Below are positions 8,255-16,149 of a stretch of 30,800 nucleotides of DNA, piece after piece. Source of the DNA: JAIEPT01 sp038217425 (GTDB lineage Bacteria > Planctomycetota > Planctomycetia > Gemmatales > Gemmataceae); assembly GCA_038217425.1 (NCBI GenBank), contig JBBQPM010000074.1:1-30800 (forward strand), given 5' to 3'. Numbering within the stretch: the stretch's first letter is position 1; each line of letters opens with the position of its first letter. The position numbers and the translations under genes were made by a program. Below the pieces are notes generated by a model. It was not told the origin of the DNA and made no database searches. It worked only from the letters and a program-made list of their open reading frames with translations.

Positions 8255-8623
8255 ATGACGCGAATCTTCCTGGCGATCGTCGGCGCCCTTTATGTTTTCC
8301 TGGCCGGCTGGTGCGCGGTGCAGCCCGTCAAGACTGCCAAGAGCATCGGCTACGACCTCGTCGGCGGCGGCGGACTTTCCGAATACGTCACCGTTTACGG
8401 GGGCATCCAACTGGCGCTCGCCCTCATTTTTCTTTGGCCCCTCTATCGCGTCGAGGACACGAATGCCGCGCTCGCGGTGTGCCTGGTCGTGCACGCCTCG
8501 CTCGTCGTCTTTCGCACGGCCGGGTTCTTCATGTTCGGCGACATCCCGTCGACGACATATTATTTCGCCGCCAGCGAGTGGGTGATTTTGCTGATCTCGG
8601 GTTATCTGTACTACGCTCGATGA
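8255..8623 (+). CDS. Small four-helix membrane protein, DUF4345-like
   Basis: 122 residues from ATG 8255, with GGAG at 8243-8246. A longer open frame runs back into the UvrA-like gene but lacks support. The protein is nearly all membrane segments: MTRIFLAIVGALYVFLAGWC, a loop with KTAKSIGYDLVGGGGLSEY, then three more helices (about 46-62, 70-90 and 102-120). This layout fits DUF4345-like proteins, whose function is unknown. It lies 65 bases after the UvrA-like gene in the same direction and may be the last gene of that transcript. Confidence 0.72.
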   Translation: MTRIFLAIVGALYVFLAGWCAVQPVKTAKSIGYDLVGGGGLSEYVTVYGGIQLALALIFLWPLYRVEDTNAALAVCLVVHASLVVFRTAGFFMFGDIPSTTYYFAASEWVILLISGYLYYAR

Positions 8624-8749
8624 GCGAAAGCCCAGGGATGGCTATCCCTGGGCCGCCCTTGCGAAATCAACATTCCCCTTCCGCACCAATCCCAAAAAAC
8701 GTGCCGCGGTTGCAGGGTTCCCCAGCGACAGCCGTCTCTGGGCTTTCGC
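8624..8749. repeat. Nested inverted repeat filling the gap after the small membrane protein
   Basis: Outer 12-base arms GCGAAAGCCCAG (8624-8635) and CTGGGCTTTCGC (8738-8749) bracket about 100 bases. Overlapping the left arm is a tight hairpin, GCCCAGGGAT (8630-8639) and ATCCCTGGGC (8644-8653), with a GGCT loop. The tight hairpin could end transcription of the preceding gene; the outer pair suggests a small mobile or dispersed element. Confidence 0.6.
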
Positions 8750-8765
8750 GGGCGACATGACTCGC

Positions 8766-8771
8766 TACAAT
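8766..8771 (+). promoter_or_regulatory. Possible -10 element (TACAAT) for the beta-helix gene
   Basis: TACAAT within GCTACAATAATG ends 33 bases before ATG 8804. No clear -35 sequence is visible upstream, where the repeat element ends. Confidence 0.3.
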
Positions 8772-8803
8772 AATGCTATCTCCTTCCCTCCGAGGTAGCT
8801 CGC

Positions 8804-11494
8804 ATGCGCACGTTCGCCCTCCTCCTGGCCCTCGCATCACTCGGCCACTCTCAAGAATCCTTCCGCTCGCACGCGCCGACTCGGCCTCTACCGACCGCGC
8901 ATAAACGTCCGCTCGCCGAGGGGCCAAGCTACTTCGTCGATGCCGCCAAGGGCGACGACGCCGGGCCCGGTACTGAGGTTGCGCCCTGGAGGACGCTCGC
9001 CCACGGCGCTGCCAAACTCAAGCCCGGCGATACGCTCTACCTCCGAGGCGGAACGTATTACGAACATGCGATGATCCAGGTGCAGGGTACCGAAGCCAGG
9101 CCGATCACCATCCGCTCCTATCCCGGCGAACTCGCCATCCTCGACGGCGGCCTGCGCGAGTTCTACGAAACGCCCGATAAGGCCTGGGAGCCGGTCGAAG
9201 GAGGCGCCCCCGGCGAGTTCCGCTCGACCAAAACCTATCCCGAACTCGCCGGCTCCCCCGAGCACTCCAACGTCCTGGGCAACTTCGGCGATTCGATGAT
9301 CCCGCTCATGGCCTATAAATTCCTCGGAGACCTCCGCTCCGACAACGTCTACTTCAACCTCAAGTCCAACGTCGGCAACGAAGATCACATCTACTGCGGC
9401 CCCGGCCTGTGGCACGATTCCAAGACGCACCGCATCCACGTCCGCCTCGGCCACACCAAGATGAAGTACCTCCCCGACGAGGACAACTACAAGGGCGAAA
9501 CCGACCCGCGCAAGCTCCCCCTCGTCGTCGCCGGCACGAAGACGCCGACGCTCTCCATCAAAAAGTCGCGCCATCTGCGCATCCAGGATATCGTCGTGCG
9601 CGGCTCCGGCGGCGCCACGGTTGACGTCTATCAAGGCGTCGATATCGAGTTCGACGGCTGTACCCTCTACGGCGGTTCGACCTGCATCCGCGTCATGGAA
9701 TGCGTCGGCTTTCGCCTGATCCATACGGCGTGTCGCGGCCTCGCCGCTCCGTGGACCTTCCGCGGCAGCCTGAAGTATCGGGCCATCGAATCCCGGCTCT
9801 TCTCCGCCAGCGGTTGGGCGCCCTCGGGGCAGGACCAGCGCGATTTCGAACTCGCGTACTGCGAGTTCACCGATTCCGTCGACGGCGTTTTCGTCGGCAG
9901 CGTCAAACGCCTTTACTTCCATCACAACCTCCTCGACAACGTCAGCGACGACGGTATGTTCCTGACCGCGGCCACCGGGTACGACGGCGTCACACCGGGC
10001 GGCGAGCATTACATCTATCAGAATCTCTTCTCGCGCACGCTCACCGTCTTCGCCTTCGGCGTCGGCCATGGCCGACAGAAGGGGATCGTCGGCGGCATGC
10101 AGACGGGCGCCGGCGCGTACATCTACCGAAACGTCTTCGATTTCCGCAGGCCCGTTTGGTACCATCAGCCGCGCAGCCCGAACGAAAAGCAGGAGGTGAT
10201 CTCGACGGGACGCTTCGCCAGCGATCACGGCGGCCCCACCTGGGAGCCGATGTTCATTTACCACAACACGCTCATCGTCGACGAAGTGCCGCGTTACACC
10301 TATGCCAGCAACGGCCTGGGGACGGCGATGGGGCACGGCGCCAAGCGGCGCGTCTTCAACAACATCGTGGTGCAGAAGGAGGGCCTGCCGGGTAACTTCA
10401 TGCCGCCGACCAGCACCGATTTCCAGGCCGACGGCAACCTGCTCTGGAGCATGGGGGCGACGAAACCGGGCGACGACTTCTTCAGCAAGTTTCGTAAGTC
10501 GAAGGCCTACGAAGAAAGCAAGGCGAAGTATGCCCCGGGCTGGGGGACGAACGACGTAATCGCGGATCCGAGGTTCACCTCATTCGACCGCGACTGGCAC
10601 AAAGTCGTCAATCTGTCGCTGCAAGAGAAAAGTCCCGCCGTCGACGCAGGCGTGACATTGCCGCAAGAATGGCCTGACCCGATTCGTTCGCGCGATGCCG
10701 GCAAGCCGGACCTGGGAGCGCGTCCGCTGAACGGCGCGTTCTGGAACGTCGGCGTGCGCGGGCGTCTGTGGATGTTCGGGGAGTCTGAAGGCGGGGTGTC
10801 GATCTCTGTAGTCGAGAACGTACCGCGCCGCAAGATCGATTATCCCGAGGCGCGGACGAAGCCGGCGCCGAGCGTCGCCATCGTCGAAGGCTACCCGGCG
10901 TTCGACTTGCCGCTGCTCACGTTTGCCCTGCGACGAAACGGGGCCGAGGTCGAGACGCTCAAGCACGCCTGGCTCGAACCGAAGAAGTATACCGATTACA
11001 AGATGGTGATCGTGACCGGGCATTTGGGCCGGGCCAAGATCGAGCACGCCAAGTTCACGGCCGACGATCTCAAACTCGTCGAAGACTACATGAAAACCGG
11101 CGGCACGTTTGTCCTGACCGTCTCGGCGCGCGAGTCGTTCGCGACGCCGGAGGGGAAAAAGTTTCTGGCCAAGATCACCGAAGGCGCCGGGTTCGTGAAG
11201 ACGATCAAGCCGCAGGTCGTGCAGAACCATGCCTGGGTCAAACATCTCGACGCCGGCGCGTTCGCCGACGTCAAGAACACGCCGCTGCACGTTCGCAAGT
11301 CGGACGTGATCCTGGGGACGCCGGAAGGCGCCGCGATTTTAGCGCAGAGCCAGGTCGGCAAGGGGCGGTTCATTTACATCGGTTGGGAGACGCACGACGC
11401 GCTGCCGTACACGCGCAAGACTCGGCCGACGCCTGACGAGGAGGCCCGCTACGAGGCGCAGATGCAGATCTTGCTGAATCTGGCGCGACCGTAG
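8804..11494 (+). CDS. Secreted right-handed beta-helix protein with C-terminal amidotransferase-like domain
   Basis: 896 residues; ATG 8804 follows GAGG at 8792-8795. A signal peptide is visible (MRTFALLLALASLGHSQES). Residues 42-110 form a DUF1565-type start: SYFVDAAKGDDAGPGTEVAPW, then GDTLYLRGGTYYE. From about 150 to 620 there are irregular beta-helix turns (DIEFDGCTLYGGSTCIRV, YFHHNLLDNVSDDG, GEHYIYQNLFSRT), as in polysaccharide lyases and pectate-lyase-like proteins. The region from about residue 688 (SVAIVEGYPAFDLPLLTFAL to GKGRFIYIGWETHDALPYTRK) looks like a ThuA/DUF4159-type, glutamine-amidotransferase-like fold used for carbohydrate or partner binding. It probably binds or cleaves a polysaccharide in the periplasm or outside; no catalytic residues can be assigned. 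GH10-like and Gfo/Idh genes follow in the same direction. Confidence 0.8.
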   Translation: MRTFALLLALASLGHSQESFRSHAPTRPLPTAHKRPLAEGPSYFVDAAKGDDAGPGTEVAPWRTLAHGAAKLKPGDTLYLRGGTYYEHAMIQVQGTEARPITIRSYPGELAILDGGLREFYETPDKAWEPVEGGAPGEFRSTKTYPELAGSPEHSNVLGNFGDSMIPLMAYKFLGDLRSDNVYFNLKSNVGNEDHIYCGPGLWHDSKTHRIHVRLGHTKMKYLPDEDNYKGETDPRKLPLVVAGTKTPTLSIKKSRHLRIQDIVVRGSGGATVDVYQGVDIEFDGCTLYGGSTCIRVMECVGFRLIHTACRGLAAPWTFRGSLKYRAIESRLFSASGWAPSGQDQRDFELAYCEFTDSVDGVFVGSVKRLYFHHNLLDNVSDDGMFLTAATGYDGVTPGGEHYIYQNLFSRTLTVFAFGVGHGRQKGIVGGMQTGAGAYIYRNVFDFRRPVWYHQPRSPNEKQEVISTGRFASDHGGPTWEPMFIYHNTLIVDEVPRYTYASNGLGTAMGHGAKRRVFNNIVVQKEGLPGNFMPPTSTDFQADGNLLWSMGATKPGDDFFSKFRKSKAYEESKAKYAPGWGTNDVIADPRFTSFDRDWHKVVNLSLQEKSPAVDAGVTLPQEWPDPIRSRDAGKPDLGARPLNGAFWNVGVRGRLWMFGESEGGVSISVVENVPRRKIDYPEARTKPAPSVAIVEGYPAFDLPLLTFALRRNGAEVETLKHAWLEPKKYTDYKMVIVTGHLGRAKIEHAKFTADDLKLVEDYMKTGGTFVLTVSARESFATPEGKKFLAKITEGAGFVKTIKPQVVQNHAWVKHLDAGAFADVKNTPLHVRKSDVILGTPEGAAILAQSQVGKGRFIYIGWETHDALPYTRKTRPTPDEEARYEAQMQILLNLARP

Positions 11495-11571
11495 CCGCAA
11501 GGGCCTCTTTCCTTGAATCTTAAAAAACATACATTTCGAAAGACCCCCTCTCTCCCCAACCGTAGATCGCT

Positions 11572-13062
11572 ATGGGCATGATGACGTTTCAGTTGCCGCC
11601 CAACCTCTCAGCCGAGACGCTGAGCGAATTGGAACGTGCCACCATGGCGGGCGGCCAGGATTGCATGCCCTATCCGACGCAGCTCGCCTTTGAACCGCAG
11701 AAGATCTCGGTGCAGCGGGCCAACTCCGAGTCGGGCTATTTCGTCGCTCCCTGGTCCGTCGAGGGCGCCGGTAAGTTTCTCGTCACCTCCGCCACCGTCA
11801 TCGAACGGGCCGCGGTCTATTTCCTCACGCTGGAGCTCGCGCGCGGCAAGATCAACCAGCTGCGCGGCCAAACCTCCGACTGGCTCATGGGTGGCCTGCA
11901 GATGCCACCGCCGCTCACCCAGGCGATCCAGCAAACCGCCCGTATGTTCGGCAAGGCCGCGTCCTGCTACCCGAATCCCGAAACTTTTGGCTTTGCCAAC
12001 CAGGCGCTCGCGGCTGGGTTTCAGACCGCCCATCATCTCGTGCATACGTACATCAACCAGGTCTTTCACGTTCGCCATTCCCGGCAAGCCAAGCTTGAAA
12101 CTGTGCTCGCCTGTCGGCTGGGGCAACAATTGCCGCCGGAAATGCTGACGCCGTTCTTGTGCCGGGCGTTCAACGCGGTGGCGGCGCCGCTGAACTGGAG
12201 CCAGATCGAGCCGACCGAGACGAAGTTCGACTGGTCCGCCACCGACGCCCTGGTCGCCTGGGCGCAGAGTAAGAAACTCCACCTGATCGGCGGGCCGATG
12301 CTGGACTTCACCGGCCGCGGCATTCCCGACTGGATCTGGGGCAAGCAGCCTGACATCCTCGCCTTCGCGGGCTATGCGTGCGACTATCTCGAGATGGCGG
12401 TTCGGCGCTACAGCACGTCGATCCGGACCTGGCAAGTCGCCGCCGCATGCAACTGGTCCGGCGTCGTCGCCCACAACGACGAAGAACTCCTGTGGCTCAC
12501 CCATCGCCTGATCGAAACGATCAAGAAGGTCGATCCGACGATCGAAGTCGTCGTCGGCCTGACGCAACCGTGGGGCGATTATCTCGGTCAGCAGGAGCGC
12601 AACCAGTCGCCGTTTGTCTTCGCGGACACGCTGCTGCGGACGGGCGTCAAGCTGGCCGGGCTTGATCTGGAAATGGTGATGGGCGTCTCGCCGCGCGGCA
12701 GCTACTGCCGGGATCTGCTTGACGCCTCGCGCGTGCTCGACATGTACGCCCTGCTCGGATTGCCGCTCCAGGTGACGCTCGGCTATCCGTCGTCTTCGGG
12801 CGCCGACCCCAAGGCCGACCCCGATTTACGCGTGGCCGGCGGCGCCTGGCGGCACGGTTTCACGCCCGACATCCAGGCCGACTGGGCGCTCTCGTTCGCG
12901 GCCCTGGCGATGTGCAAGCCGTTCGTGCGCTGCGTGCAGTGGGCCCATTTCTCCGACGTCGATCCGCACCAGTTCCCGCACTGCGGCCTGGTCGATGCGG
13001 GCGGCGCGCTCAAGCCGAGCCTGGAGAAGTTGGCGTTGTTGCGGGGCGAACATCTGCGTTGA
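11572..13062 (+). CDS. GH10 xylanase-like protein lacking both catalytic glutamates
   Basis: 496 residues; ATG 11572 is the first start, with ATGs at 11578 and 11581 as alternatives, and no clear ribosome site precedes any of them. The N-terminal 170 residues are a separate beta-rich domain. From about 190 the GH10 barrel is recognisable: FNAVAAPLNWSQIEPTETKF, DWSATDALVAWAQ, GIPDWIWG, RYSTSIRTWQV, GVKLAGLDLEMVMG and a closing VQWAHFSD. In GH10 the acid/base Glu sits in WDVVNE and the nucleophile in TELD. Here the matching stretches read WQVAAAC, with Ala292, and VTLGYP, with Leu403, so both are absent. It has no signal peptide. It may bind a sugar or work by other residues; hydrolysis by the GH10 mechanism is unlikely. 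Confidence 0.75.
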   Translation: MGMMTFQLPPNLSAETLSELERATMAGGQDCMPYPTQLAFEPQKISVQRANSESGYFVAPWSVEGAGKFLVTSATVIERAAVYFLTLELARGKINQLRGQTSDWLMGGLQMPPPLTQAIQQTARMFGKAASCYPNPETFGFANQALAAGFQTAHHLVHTYINQVFHVRHSRQAKLETVLACRLGQQLPPEMLTPFLCRAFNAVAAPLNWSQIEPTETKFDWSATDALVAWAQSKKLHLIGGPMLDFTGRGIPDWIWGKQPDILAFAGYACDYLEMAVRRYSTSIRTWQVAAACNWSGVVAHNDEELLWLTHRLIETIKKVDPTIEVVVGLTQPWGDYLGQQERNQSPFVFADTLLRTGVKLAGLDLEMVMGVSPRGSYCRDLLDASRVLDMYALLGLPLQVTLGYPSSSGADPKADPDLRVAGGAWRHGFTPDIQADWALSFAALAMCKPFVRCVQWAHFSDVDPHQFPHCGLVDAGGALKPSLEKLALLRGEHLR

Positions 13063-13078
13063 ATCGCTAAAAAAGAAT

Positions 13079-13173
13079 AGCCACAGAGGTCACAGAGAAC
13101 ACAGAGAAAGAAAACGGGGCAAGATTGCGTCTCTGATTCTTCTTTCTCTGCGTTCTCTGTGACCTCTGTGGCT
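13079..13173. repeat. Long intergenic inverted repeat of the CCACAGAGG type
   Basis: Arms of 34 bases at 13079-13112 and 13140-13173 are complementary with one mismatch. The left arm begins AGCCACAGAGGTCACAGAGA and the right arm ends TCTGTGACCTCTGTGGCT, around a 27-base spacer. It lies between two genes in the same direction. Purine-rich CACAGAG repeats of this type are common dispersed elements in some bacterial genomes; copy number cannot be judged here. Confidence 0.85.
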
Positions 13174-13213
13174 TGAATCTCTTGATTTGACCGCGACTTA
13201 GTAGGATACACTC

Positions 13214-14251
13214 ATGCCGAAGGCCATCCCCCTCGCGTTCATCACCAACCAGGACGGCACCCACCTCGACCAATTTCTCGCCTCGCTCGCCGAGATCGAG
13301 GAAGCCGAGTCGATCGCCCTCGTCGATCCGTCCGGCGCCATCGAACAGCAGGCCCGCAAGGCGCTGGGCAACAAGCTGCGGGAGGTCTTCAAGGACTCCG
13401 CGGCCATGTACCAAAAATTCCGCCCCAGCGCCGCGCTCATCACGCTCGAACCGCGACTTTCGCCCCCCGCGATCGACGCCGCTCTCGAAGCCGGTTGCCA
13501 TGTCATGACCGAGAAGCCCGGTTGTCTGCGGGCCGAGGATTTCGCGCCGCTCGTCAAGAAGGCGCAGAACAAGCATCGCCAACTCATGATGGTGATGGCC
13601 AATCGCACGCACGCCCCCGTCCAGGAAGCTCGGCGGATTCTGCAGAAGCAGCTTTTAGGGCGCATTTACGGCGTCGAGATTCACATCGTCGCCGATCAGA
13701 CCCGGCTCACGCAGGCCGCGTATCGGCAAACCTGGCAATGCATCAAGAACCGCGGCGGCGGCGGGCATCTCGCCTGGTTCGGCATCCTTTGGCTCGATCT
13801 CGCCCTCTACATCACCGGACTCAAAGTCGAGGCCGTCGCCGGGTTCAAAGGGGTCGTCGGCGGGCAACCCATCGACGTCGAAGACGCTGCGGTCCTGTCG
13901 CTCAAGTTCAACGACCGCTGCTTCGGCACGATGACCTCGGCGTACTACCTCGATCGCGGCGTGCATTCCCACGTCAAGGTCTGGGGCGAGCACGGCTGGC
14001 TCGAACTCGCCACCGTCGAAGAACGGCCGCTGTTGTGGTACTCGAACAAGGACGTGAAGGAGCCGCGCGTGCAGGAGTTCGCGTATCCGCGCGGCGGGCG
14101 CAGTTACACGCCGTTCCTGCGCGCCGGCGTCCGCGCCGCGTGCGGGCTGCAAGATCCGCCCATGACCGGCGAGGAATCGCTACACCTCGTGCAAACCGTC
14201 TACGGCTTTTACCGCGCGACCGAGACCGAACGTTCCCAGAAGATCGGGTAG
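13214..14251 (+). CDS. Gfo/Idh/MocA-family protein with missing catalytic Asp/His
   Basis: 345 residues, ATG 13214, with AGGA at 13203-13206. The Rossmann part has lost the clear glycine-rich dinucleotide motif (FITNQDGTHLDQF). It keeps the family's EKP at Glu100-Lys101-Pro102 (CHVMTEKPG). The C-terminal domain begins around residue 125, with QEARRILQKQLLGRIYGVEI. The family's GGG..DxGxHxxD segment reads GGGHLAWFGILWLD, so the usual Asp is Trp188 and the usual His is Leu192, while the later Asp195 remains. Family members oxidise or reduce sugars with NAD(P). This one may be inactive as a classic dehydrogenase or have another role. It lies downstream of the GH10-like gene, separated by a hairpin, and converges on the DUF4328 gene 26 bases away. 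Confidence 0.82.
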   Translation: MPKAIPLAFITNQDGTHLDQFLASLAEIEEAESIALVDPSGAIEQQARKALGNKLREVFKDSAAMYQKFRPSAALITLEPRLSPPAIDAALEAGCHVMTEKPGCLRAEDFAPLVKKAQNKHRQLMMVMANRTHAPVQEARRILQKQLLGRIYGVEIHIVADQTRLTQAAYRQTWQCIKNRGGGGHLAWFGILWLDLALYITGLKVEAVAGFKGVVGGQPIDVEDAAVLSLKFNDRCFGTMTSAYYLDRGVHSHVKVWGEHGWLELATVEERPLLWYSNKDVKEPRVQEFAYPRGGRSYTPFLRAGVRAACGLQDPPMTGEESLHLVQTVYGFYRATETERSQKIG

Positions 14252-14277
14252 GGAGGATCGATGGTAAGGAGCATATT

Positions 14278-15216
14278 TCACCGCGGCCCCTCATAGGCCG
14301 TGCTGGCCGACCAATGGAGCAGTCCGTCTCCCTTCTCACGCTGCCGTTTCGTGATCGCGAGAATGACGCCGATCAGCGGCAGCGTCGTCAAGGCGCTGAC
14401 CGCGTGCGTGACGATCTCCGCTTGCAACGTAACCAGGATTTCGTGTAGGTTCGGCTCGTTTTTCATCGTCGTCGTCATCGCGATCACCACCATCGTGACG
14501 CAAAACACGAGATACCCAAACCACCAGAAACTGATCAGCGAACTCCCTCGGCCCAGCGACCAGTTCGCCGAGTAGGGCTCTGACTGCGGATCGCTCCCCT
14601 TCCAGATCTCCTGCATGATGAGATAGGGTCGGTAGAAAGAAATAATCGGAACGAAGTACGAACCGGCCGCCCAACCGGGACTCGCTTCGAGGCCCAGGCA
14701 GCGGAAGTTCTGCAGATTCTTGTAAGCCGAGTATTTCCACACCAGAAAAACAACGTACGCCGGGAGGGAGCAAGCCATATTGAGCATGGCGCTGCTCATG
14801 CGTAGGAGGGTGAGCCATTGGTCATCTTCAGGATCGAGGACGCCCGCGCGGTCTTTCTCCACCAGATTCGTATACGCGTACCAGTCGACGGCGATGCAGG
14901 CCATGCTCGTCATGATCGTCGCCACAAATAAAAGGACCGCGACGTTGCCCAGAAAAAGTCCCTCGGGGGGCTGAGGCGGCAGCATCACGTCTTCTGGCGT
15001 ACTGTAGTCCCGGTACGGCAGCGGCGCCGGCACATTCGGCGCCCCGGAACGGACGCTGAGCACCGGCGGCGGCGCCGCGTCCATCGGCCGCACGCTGATC
15101 CCCGACTCCACGTTCGCCCAAAACGTGCTCCGGCACTGCGGGCATACCGCCTGTTCCGATGTTGAAGTCACGCTGACAGGCGTTCGGCAAACGGGACACA
15201 TCAGCGTTTGGCTCAT
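14278..15216 (-). CDS. Zinc-ribbon DUF4328 membrane protein (paralogue 1)
   Basis: 312 residues from the ATG whose complement is at 14214-plus-1000, that is bases 15214-15216. That start is preceded by GAAGGA (complement at 15224-15229). A TTG six codons upstream (15234) lies before that site and is not favoured. The N-terminus is a zinc ribbon, CPVC then CPQC within the first 30 residues, followed by a Pro-rich linker. Five or so membrane helices carry the DUF4328 signature: YKNLQNFRCLGLEASPGWAA, YFVPIISFYRPYLIMQEIW and SLISFWWFGYLVF. Function is unknown; the family is found in many bacteria as predicted inner-membrane proteins. It lies 55 bases after a clear paralogue in the same direction, so the pair is a tandem duplication and probably one transcript. 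Confidence 0.8.
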   Translation of the reverse strand: MSQTLMCPVCRTPVSVTSTSEQAVCPQCRSTFWANVESGISVRPMDAAPPPVLSVRSGAPNVPAPLPYRDYSTPEDVMLPPQPPEGLFLGNVAVLLFVATIMTSMACIAVDWYAYTNLVEKDRAGVLDPEDDQWLTLLRMSSAMLNMACSLPAYVVFLVWKYSAYKNLQNFRCLGLEASPGWAAGSYFVPIISFYRPYLIMQEIWKGSDPQSEPYSANWSLGRGSSLISFWWFGYLVFCVTMVVIAMTTTMKNEPNLHEILVTLQAEIVTHAVSALTTLPLIGVILAITKRQREKGDGLLHWSASTAYEGPR

Positions 15217-15271
15217 GGCAAATTCCTTCGGCAATTCGATTCCGCGGCACGTCCCTGCATTTTAGCGAATC

Positions 15272-16072
15272 TCAGCCGGCGCCTTCGCTCTTCTGCCGCT
15301 GTCGATGCACGACCGCCAGCACCATTCGAATCGCCAGCATCGTCGTGAGCGCGTCGAGCGCATGAACGGCCATGCCCGCTCGCAGCCCCCAGATCAGATC
15401 CTCGAACGTGCGATCGGGCTTGTGCACCTCGCGGGCCACGAGGTAGCTGACGCCCCAGTGCATGAGATGGGCGAACCACCACCAGCTGATCAGACCGCTG
15501 CCCGGGGATTGTTCCCAGCCCGTCGAGTCGGCGCGCGGGTCGCTCGCTTTCCAGATTTCTTGCATCACATAGAAGGGCCGAAACAGGTTCAAGATCGGAA
15601 TTACGAACGACCAGACCGCCCAGCTCGGCGTCGCCTGCAGGCCGACGCAGCGGAAGTGGCGTAGGTTCTTGTACGAGGCGTGCACCCACATGAGGAACAG
15701 CAGCGCCATCGGAAACATCAGCGCGAAGTACGCGCCGTTCGCGTACCACATCGATTTCTCGATTTCCTGCAGCCGCGGATCGCGGACCCCCTGCATCACC
15801 GCGACGCCTTTCCCCTCGAGCGAGCGGTCGGCATAATAGCTGACGACGATGGACGCGACGTTGGCCAGCAGCGAGAGAATCAACACGCCGACCACGAAAT
15901 ACCCGGCCGCAATCCCTTCGATTGGCCTTCGAGGCCGTGCGGCGGTCCGGCCGGAATCGGATTCAACGAACGATTCTGCGGAGAATTGCCCGCCGCACTG
16001 CGAGCACTGGACTTCGCCGGAAAGCGAAGCCGTCGTCGAATCGATCGGCGCCTGGCAGTTCGGGCAGTCCAT
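15272..16072 (-). CDS. Zinc-ribbon DUF4328 membrane protein (paralogue 2)
   Basis: 266 residues, ATG at 16070-16072 (complement), with only a weak ribosome site. An N-terminal zinc ribbon (MDCPNCQAPI and CSQCGGQF) is followed by membrane helices: about residues 50-78 (GYFVVGVLILSLLANVASIV), 108-130 and further ones. The DUF4328 core reads YKNLRHFRCVGLQATPSWAV, VIPILNLFRPFYVMQEIWKA and WWWFAHLMHWGVSYLV. The match to the downstream neighbour is close in this core and weak elsewhere. It diverges from nagA across 77 bases that contain a 24-bp palindrome, so the pair may share a regulator with nagA. Function unknown. Confidence 0.82.
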   Translation of the reverse strand: MDCPNCQAPIDSTTASLSGEVQCSQCGGQFSAESFVESDSGRTAARPRRPIEGIAAGYFVVGVLILSLLANVASIVVSYYADRSLEGKGVAVMQGVRDPRLQEIEKSMWYANGAYFALMFPMALLFLMWVHASYKNLRHFRCVGLQATPSWAVWSFVIPILNLFRPFYVMQEIWKASDPRADSTGWEQSPGSGLISWWWFAHLMHWGVSYLVAREVHKPDRTFEDLIWGLRAGMAVHALDALTTMLAIRMVLAVVHRQRQKSEGAG

Positions 16073-16097
16073 GGTTTACTCGGGTGAGGGAATTCGT

Positions 16098-16121
16098 CCC
16101 GAACACTGTACAGCGTTCGGG
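16098..16121. promoter_or_regulatory. Near-perfect 24-bp palindrome, candidate operator between divergent genes
   Basis: CCCGAAC (16098-16104) mirrors GTTCGGG (16115-16121) around a central perfect palindrome CTGTACAG (16106-16113). Only one base pair of the twelve fails to match. It lies in the 77-base gap between the DUF4328 gene (start 16072) and nagA (start 16150), 28 bases before the latter. Symmetry and place fit binding by a dimeric repressor or activator; no regulator gene is adjacent. Confidence 0.55.
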
Positions 16122-16149
16122 GAACATTGCCAAGCAAAAGGATCAATCA

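Noticed and set aside
8888..10336. 482-residue open frame on the minus strand
   Set aside because: It is antisense to the beta-helix gene, with the same biased composition and no motif.
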